Below, in pieces: positions 1 through 11,470 of a DNA stretch of 64,000 bases. The DNA comes from Spongilla lacustris (taxonomy: Eukaryota > Porifera > Demospongiae > Spongillida > Spongillidae): the NCBI GenBank assembly GCA_949361645.1, contig OX442416.1, positions 15,948,674 to 16,012,673 on the forward strand, in the 5' to 3' direction. The notes below the pieces were generated by a model. The model made no database searches. It saw only the letters and a program-made list of their open reading frames with translations, and was not told where the DNA came from. Positions within the stretch are counted from its first letter, which is position 1, and each line of letters starts with the position of its first letter. Both the position numbers and the translations under genes were made by a program.

Positions 1-571
1 ATTATATATCTATGGTGCAACCAGACTACGCTGAAACGATGATCATTATGAAAGGATCATCGCTTAGTGTCAGCCCCACCGACCCCAGTTTTTGCTTGTA
101 ATGCTCCTTTTCTATTGAAATCAAGGCCGTAGATAAGGGGAAGCTTGGGGGGGTCGTGCCCCCCCCCCCCCCCCCCCCCTCCAAACTTTTTGCAATCACA
201 TGCGTGACAATCGCAATGTCAATATTGATATCTTCAAAGGAGGACTCAGAAGTCCCTACAAACTTCGGGTAATAAAGCTCAGGTAATACTTCACTCAAGT
301 GCTAGTAGCAAGCCTGCAAACCGCAATTCCAGTCGCCGGGAGAGTGGTGTATGATAACGCGCACACGCATGGTTCAAATCAAATTGTGCTTACATCAGTT
401 ACATGTAGGCTTATAAGTATAAAAGTTATCTACGGCCCTGTCAGAAATCTGTACATCCATCACGATTTTCAATTCTCAATGAATAATGTTTTGCCCTTCT
501 AAACAATTTCTCATGTGACGCGTGGGTTCTCAAGACCTAGCTGGGTCGTCGCCGCCTTTTACTTCTATACG
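1..571. other. Leading region without a recognised gene
   Basis: A poly-C run lies at about 159-179. Short open frames around it are low-complexity or lack recognisable domains. The last 40 bases before 572 (GTCGCCGCCTTTTACTTCTA and neighbours) match the promoter block shared by the receptor genes. The part further upstream does not match the other receptor promoters and no TTACGTCA is present. I see nothing else here. Confidence 0.5.
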
Positions 572-1543
572 ATGAATAGTTCTGATGCAAACGTTTCCTC
601 CGTTGTTAACGTACTTGTTATCACCATACCCAACAGCGTTTCTGTGCTCGTGTGCCTACTGGCAGCCATCTTGGTGCTCATTTTAAAGCTCTACAAAAAG
701 GTCGTCTATCGACTGGCTCTCTACCAGGTGTTGGCTTCGTTGGCCTTGGCAACGAATGTGATATTGCAAGCACTTTTATTACACTACAGTTCTAGCTATG
801 GTCGAGAATGTATCGCTATTGGATGGTTTTTGTTGTACGCAGAATGGATGAAGCTACTCTTCACGATGTGGGTAACCTTTCACCTCTTCTGTTTTGCGGT
901 ACTCTACAAGAACCTGAAGAAGCTAGAAGTGTTGTACGTTGTGACGTCACTACTCGTACCAGCGGTGATAGCCTGCATACCTCTGATAACCAACTCTTAT
1001 GAACGTAGCCCAGATGGTACGTATTGTTTTATGTATGCCGAAGATGACATTGCGTTCATCGAAAGATTTGCCCTCTGGGATGGTCCAGCAGTGATTATTC
1101 TTTTAGCAGCCTCCACAGCCATGGTTGTCATGCTGATAAAGCTGATTGGTAGCGTATGCTTGAGATCAAAGTACGTGCCAATTACCGATGGAGACCAGTA
1201 CTGGAAGGCTCTTAAGCAGCTCCTTCCATTGGCTGCTTTTCCTATATTGTTTCTCATCTTTGAAATCCCTGTATTCATATTTCATGTATATGCAACAACA
1301 AGCTCCACACCTAACATGGCGCTGGAAATATCAAGGAGTGTGTTTTTTTCCTTGTGGAGTATGACCTCTGGAGGAACTCTTTTGGTACACATCATTGTAG
1401 TCAGATGTTGGACATTCGCTCGAAACAGAAAACGTGAACATGGAAATGGAGTAATGCAACAAACCAATAATCCAACTGCCATAGGATCGTCTAGATCTGT
1501 GCAGAGTGCTACTCGATTCTCTCTTCCAACACCTAGCATTTGA
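572..1543 (+). CDS. Seven-transmembrane receptor, copy 1 (intact, long tail)
   Basis: This is a predicted G-protein-coupled-type receptor of 323 residues in one exon. I start it at the ATG of MNSSDANVSS because every family copy shares this start and the promoter homology ends there; the same frame is open 19 codons further upstream. The short outer N-terminus has sequons N2-S-S and N7-V-S. Hydrophobic segments lie near residues 14-40, 46-70, 82-110, 119-139, 166-195, 213-240 and 250-277. Cys80 (start of TM3) and Cys152 (second outer loop) are placed for the usual receptor disulphide. The basic loops KLYKKVVYR and VCLRSKY should be cytoplasmic. The tail is Ser/Thr/Asn-rich and ends in SLPTPSI. 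The layout recalls cAMP-receptor-like or GPR157-like receptors, but I cannot place the family firmly and no ligand can be named. A diverged chemosensory-type receptor is the working guess. Confidence 0.85.
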   Translation: MNSSDANVSSVVNVLVITIPNSVSVLVCLLAAILVLILKLYKKVVYRLALYQVLASLALATNVILQALLLHYSSSYGRECIAIGWFLLYAEWMKLLFTMWVTFHLFCFAVLYKNLKKLEVLYVVTSLLVPAVIACIPLITNSYERSPDGTYCFMYAEDDIAFIERFALWDGPAVIILLAASTAMVVMLIKLIGSVCLRSKYVPITDGDQYWKALKQLLPLAAFPILFLIFEIPVFIFHVYATTSSTPNMALEISRSVFFSLWSMTSGGTLLVHIIVVRCWTFARNRKREHGNGVMQQTNNPTAIGSSRSVQSATRFSLPTPSI

Positions 1544-2030
1544 TGTGCTCCTAGAACTTCAATACAAATTTAATGCATGGCTGGCGGAAAACAGCCTACA
1601 TGTATATCAGGTCATTGGGGTCCGAACGAAGTTCAAAGTATGGTAGGGCGCAAAGGGTGGTCTGAATAATTTAGCACGCGTATTACCACGTGCGATAGTA
1701 TTGTCCAGTGTACGTGTGCGCAGGATGAAGACGTGAATGATATGGGATACACTATTTATCAGGCATACAATCAAGTAGTTAGTTATACCGTCCAGCCAAG
1801 GGGGTGTATGATTCCTTTGTTCCTTGCCGGCAAGCCGCTGCATGGTCATTTTTAAAAGCATTGTCATGCAAGAACGTCCGAAAAATATGCAACATCCTTC
1901 CAAGATTTAGGATACAAGATGCCATGCATGCGTATTTTTTCGTGATAAAAAATGTAGTGCGTCGTTTAGACTGCGACGCAGGGTTCTACTAATCGTGGGA
2001 CCGATAGACGGGTCCCCAGACTAGTTGAAT
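1544..2030 (+). repeat. Duplicated 3' trailer of the long-tail receptor genes
   Basis: This noncoding sequence recurs after the other long-tail copies, at 13683-14240 and 50247-50700. Shared pieces include GTGCTCCTAGAACTTCAATA, the GGGGTCCGAA block and the stretch around 1990-2025 (GGGACCGATAGACGGGTCCC), which can pair with itself. It was duplicated together with the receptor and probably holds its 3' untranslated region. Confidence 0.7.
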
Positions 2031-2279
2031 CTAAATGAGCTGTAAACCTACAGATTTTGTCATAAACTAGTCCGTTTTATTAAATCAATTGATGAATAAA
2101 CAAAAACAACGTTTAAGCAAATACCAAGCACATTATATTACATATTACTAAAATTCAATTGTCTTTAAAAGTTCAAAAGATAAAATCAAATAGCTTGCAA
2201 ATAATCACAGTAATATAGGCCAACTTTGACATACACGTATAGAATAGCCATGAAAAAGTTTAAAGTTGAAGCTGGTACA

Positions 2280-2668
2280 GAGCTCGAGCTCTTTCCTGAT
2301 CATTCAAGCCAAGACCTGATGATACTCTGGTGCAGACTTGGAAGGCCCGTTGCCCTGGACATCTCCATTATAAATCCTTCAACTTTTATTTAGCTGAAGC
2401 GGGAGCAATGGTTGGTGCAGTCATTGAGGTAATGGAGAGCAGGAAACACCAGACCAATGATGAAAAGTGTTTAGCTCTAGGGTGGGTATCAACCCCTCTA
2501 GCAGTTGACTCCTATGGGGTGCATCAAACATTCAGGCACAGGTCATAGCTAGGCTTGCGATACACAAATCACTGCCAAAGACACAGGCATCTTTTAAACT
2601 TTTCTCAAACATGGGCATTTGCTTAATAAGAGTGAATGCCAGAGCCATTCTCTGTAGAGTGTAGATCT
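2280..2668 (+). pseudogene. Non-LTR retrotransposon C-terminal fragment
   Basis: The frame at 2330-2548 contains LGWVSTPLAVDSYG, the same motif as the longer relic at 14809-15497 (minus), where it reads LGWLCVPLVAETYG. The following 120 bases (ATGGGCATTTGCTTAATAAG and neighbours) are nearly identical to 14510-14615, another copy of the element's 3' end. It is a truncated tail without reverse transcriptase. Confidence 0.5.
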
Positions 2669-5054
2669 AAGTTTGTGAATGATTATTTTTGTGTATTGTA
2701 AATTGATATGTACATTGTAACTTCATTTTATCAGGGGATTGGTGTTTTACTATTTAATAGATAAATAAATTCATTAAAAATAAAGGATACTCATTATTTA
2801 AATAACAATAAATAAGTATTACTGACGAAATGATAAAATGTCACTTTGTTGTCAGTGTACGGGAGTGCTGCTCCATCATCAAACCCTAGACCACATCGCC
2901 ATTTCACTCTAGAGCCATGCAAACACAGGCTAGCAGATCTCAAGACTGCAAAAGATAGCCTTGTTCTGAAAAAATTAACTGTTTCTGAGTAAGACTTCTC
3001 ACATTTTGTTGCAAGCCCCCTCTGTGCAGGAGTCTATTCACTGAAACAACAAAGGGTGTAAATTGACTATGTCGATCTTCAACAGCTTTTTAATATATTC
3101 TTTTCTTTAGTTTGCTGTACTTTCAAGGACTGCCTCTGGAGTACAGTCAGTATCAATTATGCGAATGTCAAACAACGCCTCTGTCTGTGGTGACCACACT
3201 CCTCAGACTCCCAGGTCAAGCCTTAAACCCATATCATTTGATGAGGGATCTGCCTCCTTACAATTGGTTCCTTTGTTACAGATAGCCACACTTCTGATGA
3301 AATGTCTCCCAAGCAGTCCCTCACTTATGTATGCAGGGCTCCACAGCCATCACAGCATGCAGGCAGGTCAGCAGGTGCCTTAAATTCATTTGGAGACAAG
3401 TCATAATAATACCTTTCAAGTGGAGTAGATGTCAGTCAGGATGACGTACCACTTGTTGGCTCATTGTCGTTCTAGCCATGTCTGCAGCATTTTGAGTGTG
3501 ACAAGCTTGTGAAATTGTTTCTTTAGCTCACTAATATGTTCTGAAATGCTAAATTCTGTAGCAACGTTTTAAAAAACAGATTCATGCACTACTTGTGTGC
3601 CCAGTCAGTAGAATGATATGCAGTATTAGCTGTTTTGGTTGGATCTCTCATACCTAGACCTGCTAGGAGTACTGGGAGAAAAAAAAGAGTTCTTCATCAT
3701 TTGAGATATTACCTTGGAAGAGTGCTGGAAGAAAATGCTTACAAATGGTATCACGCAGTGTTTGAAAATCTTGATCGGAAAGATGGTAGACTCACTGCAT
3801 ATAGGACCATTCACACTAATGATTTTGCTATTGCTGCTTGCGGTGACTTCTTGGCAGCAGCATTTAACTTATAGACACACTCAATCTACCCATCTTCAAA
3901 ACAACATATCAAATGCTTAAATATCAGTTTTAATAACTCACCACTATTATTCTAGATGATCTAATACAAAATCAAATGGTGTTTTCTTTTCCATATAGTA
4001 ATTACATGTAGTTATGATTATTAAAATTAGCTATCTCATAGCAGTATCAACTTTTAACTCTTTGGGTGCCAGATGTGTATAATTATGCACATGGTACCTT
4101 GCATAGTGCATGTACATGCACATTGTACAATTTACATGTATATTGAATATGTTTGCATGTCACTCAAGTACTGTACATGTATGATTTACTCCACAACCTG
4201 TCAGTTGCTGATCACTACTTGCACATCAATAATGTGCACACCTAGCATATGACCACGGTCACAGTTGATGCAGTGTTGGAAGGAGTTTGTAGAGTTGTAC
4301 TACTTCCTATGATTAGTTTATTTAGCATACTCTTACTCCTCCTCCTCAACTTATTGCGCCCATCTTCAAGAACAGTATGAAGTTATTATTGTACCACCAA
4401 ATCATGTATGTGTGTCTGTGATACATATAAATATGCCCATAGCACTCTTTGGGTGAAGCAAATTATGGTTTTAAATGTTAATAACTTACTATTGACTTGA
4501 AATCAGTGCTGGTCCACTGCATATTCAGATCTTGTGTTACATGTATTAGCCAGTCAGTACAGTTAAACCCCCCCCCCCCCCCCCCCCCCCCTTCCTCCTT
4601 GCCCTGAGCCCTCCCTCTCTATCCCCCTCTATCAGGACTGCCTGAGGGAGGGAGGGAGAGATCAAACACCCGGTGCAAACAGATCTAGAATAATGATGAT
4701 TTATTTGTTTTAGGTATACTAGGTATACGTAGCATGTACATGTATATAGAACGCAACAACTTTTAAAAATATAAAAACAGTATACACGCCCACAAGCGTA
4801 GGCACAAGCAAACATCACACACATAGGCACACATCACACAGGCACAAGCACACCCCACACACACCACATAGGTCACACTCACGCATACACACTGTACATC
4901 ACACAGGGGCACACACAGGCAAATGGTCTATACCAAGTTCTATTGGTTGATATTTGACTTTATAAACAAACACACATCATTAAGGCCACATCACACACAA
5001 AGGCACACATCACACATGAGCTCACATTACACAGAGGCACACATCACTCAGACG
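2669..5054. other. Gene-poor stretch
   Basis: I recognise no complete gene. A 79-codon open frame at 3635-3874 has no stop and some protein-like composition (charged helices, then an Ala-rich end) but no domain I know; it may be a transposon relic. A poly-C run lies at about 4568-4590. From 4790 the sequence becomes rich in CACA and ACATCACACA words. Confidence 0.4.
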
Positions 5055-5254
5055 CAGGGCCGGTGAGAGCCGTAGTGAGGCCCGGGGTAACATATCATTT
5101 GAGGGCCCCATAGGCCCTGAAAATAGGAGCGAGGGGGGGAGGGGGGGGTCCCCCTTGAGATTGACCCGCCGGGCCCCCTATCATACCTTGGGGCCCCTAT
5201 TATACCTTGGGGCCCGGGGTAAGTAACCCCCCCCCCCCCCTCTCACCGGCCCTG
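5055..5254. mobile_element. 200-bp hAT-type MITE (CAGGGCCGGTGAGAG family), copy 1
   Basis: The ends are inverted repeats: CAGGGCCGGTGAGAG at the left and CTCTCACCGGCCCTG at the right. The flanks CTCAGACG and CTCAGAGT resemble a degraded 8-bp target duplication. Internal words GAGGGCCCCATAGGCCCTGA and CCCGGGGTAA recur at 5565-5619 and 53173-53380. It has no coding capacity. Confidence 0.75.
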
Positions 5255-5560
5255 CTCAGAGTCACACATCAGACAGAGGCACCCACATCACACAGAGGCA
5301 CAGACATCACACAGCCACACATAAGAGGCACACATATCACAGAGGCACACACATCACACGGAGGCACACATCACACAGAGGCACACATCACACAGAGGCA
5401 CAGACATTACAGAGGCACACACATCACACAGAGGCACACACATCACACAAAGGCACATATCACACACAGAGGCACACATTACACATGAGCTCACATCACA
5501 CAGAGGCACACATTACACATGAGCTCACATCACACAGAGGCACACATCACTCAGAGGCAG
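5255..5560. repeat. Degenerate minisatellite, AGAGGCACACATCACAC type
   Basis: Variants of an 18-20-bp unit built from AGAGGCACACATCACAC are tandemly repeated. The repetition makes spurious open frames rich in His and Thr. Related words appear upstream from about 4800. Confidence 0.8.
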
Positions 5561-5564
5561 GGCC

Positions 5565-5619
5565 AGTGAGTGAGGCCCGGGGTAACATATCATTGAGGGC
5601 CCCATAGGCCCTGAAAATA
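5565..5619. mobile_element. CAGGGCC MITE, copy 2, cut by an assembly gap
   Basis: The sequence CAGGGCCAGTGAGTGAGGCC followed by the GGGGTAACATATCATTGAGG block matches the left half of the element at 5055-5254. It runs straight into the N gap, so its right end is not visible. Confidence 0.7.
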
Positions 5620-5819
5620 NNNNNNNNNNNNNNNNNNNNNNNNNNNNNNNNNNNNNNNNNNNNNNNNNNNNNNNNNNNNNNNNNNNNNNNNNNNNNNNNN
5701 NNNNNNNNNNNNNNNNNNNNNNNNNNNNNNNNNNNNNNNNNNNNNNNNNNNNNNNNNNNNNNNNNNNNNNNNNNNNNNNNNNNNNNNNNNNNNNNNNNNN
5801 NNNNNNNNNNNNNNNNNNN
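5620..5819. other. Assembly gap of 200 N
   Basis: There are exactly 200 unresolved bases. The left flank is a MITE fragment and the right flank is unrelated sequence, so the true gap length and content are unknown. Confidence 0.99.
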
Positions 5820-6182
5820 CATTAAGTCCTGTAATACGAAGAAACAGTTGTGTACTACTTGAAACATGACCCATGCATTCAATTGTTTGTTTGTTTAAAA
5901 AATATATATATCGCTAGTATATTATCATAACAAATCAATAACACACTAAATAATAACTACTTATTGAACAGACTATTACCTAAGCCTAACTAATGTTTCA
6001 GACATAGCTAGGCTACTCAAATGATTGGGGCACACTTCTCGTCAAAATAGCTCTTGCTATGCTACGAGTTAGCACCATGTAGACTAAGCCTGCCAAAAAG
6101 ATCAGCAGTGACGTTACTTTTCGACAGAGAAACACAGATGGCAAGCCGAGTGGCTGTTACAAAGTGTAACGGCTGGTGGACG

Positions 6183-6290
6183 CTAACTTACCGTTGAGAA
6201 AGTAACAACAAATGTGTCTATCGTATCAAAACCAGCCGGTGCCAGTAAAATTGCGTAAATAAAACGCATCAGGAAACTCGGTCCCCCCCT
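6183..6290 (-). other. Possible orphan exon end, minus strand
   Basis: Read on the minus strand, an open frame ends in the motif TFVVTFST, and the bases that follow (TCAACGGTAAGT) make a good splice donor. The frame is hydrophobic (LLAPAGFDTIDTFVV). No matching next exon was found downstream on that strand. It may be an orphan duplicated exon or chance. Confidence 0.2.
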
Positions 6291-6337
6291 CCGCCCCCTA
6301 CCCGGATCAAGATGCCTGGATGTACAAATAATGACCC

Positions 6338-6418
6338 GGACCCATATGCCTAGGCAACTGGATCCGGGGGGGGGGGGGGGGGGGACCCAGTTGCCTAGGC
6401 ATATGGGTCCCCCCGGAC
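6338..6418. repeat. Small foldback around a poly-G loop
   Basis: The arms ACCCATATGCCTAGGCAACT and AGTTGCCTAGGCATATGGGT are perfect inverted copies, separated by GGATCC and a run of about 20 G. It is probably a MITE remnant. The G run may be wrong in length. Confidence 0.75.
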
Positions 6419-6622
6419 CCAAAATGGTGGGGGGGAGGGGGGGGGGGGGCCACATGCCTGTGACACTGGCAATACTAACTAAGGTAATTTAAGACCCTTT
6501 AAAAACCAGTCATTATATGCATGGTCCAGCAAAGCAGTTACATACATATTATTATTATACATGCATGCAGTGTCCTAAAAACGAGTTTCTACATCTTGCA
6601 AGCTAGTGGAATGAAATTGTGG

Positions 6623-7480
6623 TTACAAACACTTTTTTTTTGTCCAACATCTGACTACAAAGACATGTATTAGAAGAGTTCCACCAGAGGTCGTACTCCA
6701 CAAGGAGAAAAACAGACTCCTTGATATTTCCAGTGCCATGTTAGATGTGGAGCTTGTTGTTGCATATACATGAAATATGAATACAGGGATTTGAAAGACG
6801 AGAAACAATATAGGAAAAGCAGCCAAGGGAAGGAGCTGCTTAAGAGCCTTCCAGAACTGGTCTCCATCGGTGATTGGCTCGTGCGTTGACCTCAAACACA
6901 CTCTACCAGTCAATTTTATCACCATGACAACCATGGCTGTGGAGGCAGCTAAAAGAATAATCACTGCTGGACCATCCCAGAGGGCAAATCTTTCGATGAA
7001 CGCAATGTCATTTTCGGCATAAATAAAACAATACGTACCATCCGGGCTACGTCCATAAGAGTCCGTTATCAAAGGTACACACGCTATCACCGCTGGTACG
7101 AGAAGTGACGTCACAACGTACAACACTTCAAGCTTCTTCAGGTTCTTGTGGAGTACCGCAAAACAGAAGAGATGAAAGGTTACCCACATCGTGAAGAGTA
7201 GCTTCATCCATTGAGCGTATAAGAGCAACCATCCCATAGCGGTACATTGTCGACCATAGCTATAATATAATAAAATATCTTGCAATATCCCATTTGTCGC
7301 CAAAGCCAACGAAGCCAACACCTGGTAGAGAGCCAGTCGATAGACGACCTTTTTGTAGAGCTTTAAAATGAGCACCAAGATGGCTGCCAGTAGGCACACG
7401 ACCACAGAGACACTGTTGGCTACAGTGCCAAGTTCGTCAACTATTACAACGGAGGAAACGTTTGCATCAGAACTATTCAT
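6623..7480 (-). CDS. Seven-transmembrane receptor, copy 2 (intact, minus strand)
   Basis: This is a 285-residue intronless member of the receptor family and the only intact one on the minus strand. It starts at the conserved MNSSDANVSS with both N-glycosylation sequons. TM1 to TM7 are present, with Cys before GW at the start of TM3 and Cys in the second outer loop (GTYCFIY). The tail is very short: after RCW the gene has nine A residues, giving TKKKCL and a stop. Copies with eight A residues read a longer tail in another frame. The promoter block, with TGACGTAA (TTACGTCA on the coding strand), lies 63 bp before the ATG. The inversion means this copy did not arise by simple tandem duplication. 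Confidence 0.85.
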   Translation of the reverse strand: MNSSDANVSSVVIVDELGTVANSVSVVVCLLAAILVLILKLYKKVVYRLALYQVLASLALATNGILQDILLYYSYGRQCTAMGWLLLYAQWMKLLFTMWVTFHLFCFAVLHKNLKKLEVLYVVTSLLVPAVIACVPLITDSYGRSPDGTYCFIYAENDIAFIERFALWDGPAVIILLAASTAMVVMVIKLTGRVCLRSTHEPITDGDQFWKALKQLLPLAAFPILFLVFQIPVFIFHVYATTSSTSNMALEISRSLFFSLWSTTSGGTLLIHVFVVRCWTKKKCL

Positions 7481-7542
7481 CGTATAAAAGTAAAAGGCGG
7501 TGACGCCCTGACTGCTGAGCTCTACGTACGTTAAGTACACTA

Positions 7543-7550
7543 TGACGTAA
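7543..7550 (-). promoter_or_regulatory. CRE-like site TTACGTCA before receptor copy 2
   Basis: On the coding strand the bases read TTACGTCA about 63 bp before the ATG, inside the block shared by the receptor genes. The site resembles ATF/CREB-type bZIP targets. Function is inferred from conservation only. Confidence 0.45.
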
Positions 7551-7849
7551 TAAGAGTAAAATCATTACTGAAACGTGCAGTGTCCAAATGATCTTGTCCT
7601 CCATACGTACACATGTTAGTTAGCGGCCATCTTGGCAGTTCCATGCAGCGTATCAACCTCTTGAACTTGTTTTCCACACAGTACACTTGCATGAATTGTG
7701 TACTGTGTGGAAAACATTTTTAATTAAATTAAGTACTATAAGCGGAAGCATTACATGTTCACCTACATGACAAGGAAGATTTAGATCCTTTTAACCAGTA
7801 AAAACATGTCAGTGTTCAGCATGGTGATTTGGCATGACATGCAAATTAA

Positions 7850-8227
7850 ATGTGTACGGTACCATACAAATTGTAGCTGTATTACATGTCAAAATTGGGA
7901 CACCTGAAAATGCGTTCAGGACTTCAGGTCTCTGGCAGTGGCTCATTGAAGCAGATGGACAAATTTCTGTGGAGTACGATTGTACGATCAGGTCAGGCTG
8001 GCTGCCACGGGGATTAAGCTGCATGCAATGCTGCTTCCTTGCATGTGCAGGAACCATACACACACTTGTGCATATATGCTTCAATGAGCCAGAGACCTGA
8101 ACGCAATTGACCATGATCTGTGTTTGTCCGTATATGAATGGTTGGCAAAGCTGTCTAAAAAAAAAAAAAGCATTAATTTTCAGGTGTCCCATTTTTGACT
8201 GAAGTTACAATTTGTACGCGTACACAT
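7850..8227. mobile_element. Foldback MITE of about 380 bp
   Basis: The outer arms are inverted copies of about 55 bases: the left arm begins ATGTGTACGG and ends GGGACACCTGAAAA, and the right arm begins TTTTCAGGTGTCCC and ends GTACACAT. A second inverted pair lies inside (CAGGTCTCTGGC with GCCAGAGACCTG). There is no coding capacity. The superfamily is not clear from the ends. Confidence 0.7.
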
Positions 8228-8429
8228 TTGCCCTACCAGCCAGATGCCCATTTCCAACACTCGACGCACTGTATCTTTTTTCTTGTGTCGTCTACTTCTC
8301 TTCATTCTCACACAGCAGACAATGGTGTGCTTGCAGCTTGTGTCTCAGATTGCTGAGAGGAGTTTTATTTGGTTTAAATCATAAAAGCTCAGACTGATAA
8401 CAATATCTGGACTGATCAAAGACACTGCA

Positions 8430-9346
<917 letters not shown>

Positions 9347-9484
9347 CTGTGGGTGACCATTGTGTCTCCAGGCCAAGTCCAGGGTGCGTTGTTTATGTGT
9401 GACTGGTTTTGACTTGACTTACATGTAGATTGATTTTACTGAGTCCAGTATAAGAATAATGATAGCGAGTGTGGAGAACTATGA

Positions 9485-9665
9485 TGGGTATGTCAGTATC
9501 CCTTTGGTTGTTGATGTGTGGGGTTTCAAGAGACTCTGAAGAGTTTTGTTCAGTTGGCTTCACGGCTGGCAACTGATCATCTGCTCAAAGCCAAAGTCTG
9601 TCATCAGATTAAACCTACATGTATATGGCCGACTAAACGCCTGCCTTGTGAGATCAGTTTCATTG
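9485..9665 (+). pseudogene. Non-LTR retrotransposon tail fragment
   Basis: Reading across a lost frame, the words GTATCCCTTTGGTTGTTG, TTTTGTTCAGTTGGCTTCAC and CCAAAGTCTGTCATC recur at 22270-22400 and 48830-48960. They belong to the C-terminal module with the motif LGWxxxPLVVETYG and FAQLASxLA. It is a short decayed copy. Confidence 0.5.
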
Positions 9666-10311
9666 GCCATCCTCTAAGGAATCTTGTGCCCTGTTCAGTG
9701 TCACATGCTTGCCATACATTATTATTCAGTATTATTATTGAGACTAATTTTATCTGATTATGTCATTAAAGACATCCTACATGCAGCTGCTGTGCAAAAC
9801 TCCTAGCAGCTGTATATGTTTGAAGCTGCTTTCCCGCGAACAACCATCACCCTGCAGTGCTGCGATATATACTTTTTGGCTGTGATTGTCCATCCTGTTT
9901 GGTTAATTAATATCACTTTCACTCAGCTGCATAATATTCATAGAATGAGCTGTGGTACTGCATGCAGGAAAATGCTGGCCGCGGGTTGTGGTGCGCGAGG
10001 GTGTGGCTACGTCACACTACTGAGCAGTCCACGACCTGGTCAAATGATGCGGTTTATATGTATTGTCGCGCCAAAAATGCCTACTCCACCCATTCCCATG
10101 TTATGGAATCAGGCCCAAACGGTCTCCAAACCCCTGTCTCTGCACACAGTATATGATTTGTGCGAACATACATGTAGGTACATTTATATGCATATACATG
10201 TATATGTGCACACACAATTTGTCTTCTTCTGCTATTGCATGTTAGTTAGCAATGAGTTTTACATATACTGTGACAGAGGCCTCCCATCTTTGAAGTGGAA
10301 GAGAGGTGTGG

Positions 10312-10371
10312 ACTCATTCCCCACAGCCCCACAAGGCTCACTTGAGCAGCGATCGCGACTATTCGCGTTAG
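10312..10371 (+). pseudogene. Remnant of TMEM245-like last exon
   Basis: Only the final part remains: CCCCACAGCCCCACAAGGCT, CACTTGAGCAGCGA, then a variant ending and TAG. A short insertion (TCGCGA) interrupts the usual GCGACTATTTGCATTAG ending. Confidence 0.6.
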
Positions 10372-10716
10372 TTGCGCGTGACCGTCCTGTTGTTTGCGCC
10401 GAACACTGTCCTAATATTACTGACATGTTTTACTGGTTAATAGGATCTAAAATTTTGATAGCATGGTGAATATGTAATGCTTTCACGTATAATTATTTTT
10501 CCCTCAATTCCATTTTTTTCCTTGTATACGTGTGTGCATGCCCAATATCAAGCTAAAGGTTGATACGCTGCATGGAACTGACAAGATGGTCACTAACTAA
10601 CATAAGTTGTACAGTATGTTTGCAGGACAAGATCATTTGGACACCCCATGATCGTGAAATACTGGCTCTAACTGCATGTTTACGATACTGATTAATTTTA
10701 CATGATTTGATCTTAC

Positions 10717-10723
10717 TACGTCA
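10717..10723 (+). promoter_or_regulatory. CRE-like core TACGTCA before receptor stub 3
   Basis: TACTACGTCATAATGTACTT sits in the shared promoter block about 60 bp before the stub's ATG. The base before the core differs from other copies (CTACGTCA). Confidence 0.35.
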
Positions 10724-10780
10724 TAATGTACTTTATGAACGTTGAGCTAGCAGGGCGTCGCCGCCTTTTACTTTTATACG

Positions 10781-10840
10781 ATGAATAGTTCTGATGCAAA
10801 CGATTCCTCCATTGTTGACGTACAAACTATGAATCAGTGA
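10781..10840 (+). pseudogene. Receptor stub, copy 3
   Basis: The shared promoter, the ATG and about 14 family codons (MNSSDANDSSIVDV) are present, then homology stops and a stop codon follows six codons later. The following purine-rich sequence (10885-11030) is unrelated. From about 11035 the spacer that precedes receptor genes starts again, leading to copy 4. The rest of the gene was lost by deletion or unequal exchange. Confidence 0.75.
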
Positions 10841-11316
10841 TACGCGCGCAAACCAACCTGATCGATGGGTACAGAGTAGGTACTCGACAGATACCCAAAG
10901 TAAGAGGTGAGAAGGGGAGAGGAGAGAAAGTAGGTGAGATGAGGATAGTAGTGAGGGGACAGGGGAGAGAATGGAGTGGGAGGAAGGGGGAGAAAAGGGG
11001 AGTAGGGGGATAAAAGGAGGGTGTAAAATCTTGATAGCCCCGACTTATCATGGTAGGTGAACATGTAATGCATACACTTATAATAAAGAATTTTCTCAAT
11101 TTAATTTTTAAAAAATGTTTTCCTTTTGTGTGCATGCCCAATATCAAGTTCAAGAGGTTGATATGCTGCATGGAATGGCCGCTAAATAACAAGCTAAGAT
11201 CATTTGGACACCCCCTGATTGTGAAATACTGGCTCTACTGTATTCAACAGCATATCCCCGATATGATTTTTTTTACCATATAGATTATGGAATTACATAG
11301 CTATGATTTTATCTTA

Positions 11317-11324
11317 TTACGTCA
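11317..11324 (+). promoter_or_regulatory. CRE-like site TTACGTCA before receptor copy 4
   Basis: The exact octamer lies 69 bp before the ATG at 11393, within the block ATTACGTCATGGTGTACTCT shared with copies 10 and 11. Confidence 0.45.
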
Positions 11325-11470
11325 TGGTGTACTCTATATGTACAGTACGTTGAGCTGGCAGTTAGGGCGTCACCGCCTGTTACTTTTATACGATGAATGG
11401 CTCTGATGCAAACATTTCCTCCGCTGTTGACGTACTTGTCACCACTGTAGCCAACAGTGTCTCTGTGCTC

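Noticed and set aside
808..1002. Shifted frame MDEATLHDVGNL within receptor genes
   Set aside because: It is the +1 reading of TM3 coding sequence and appears in many copies. No independent start or domain supports it.
997..1278. Antisense frames opposite the receptor genes
   Set aside because: They recur opposite every copy (for example 13172-13408, 42299-42547, 45262-45510) and follow the codon pattern of the sense gene.
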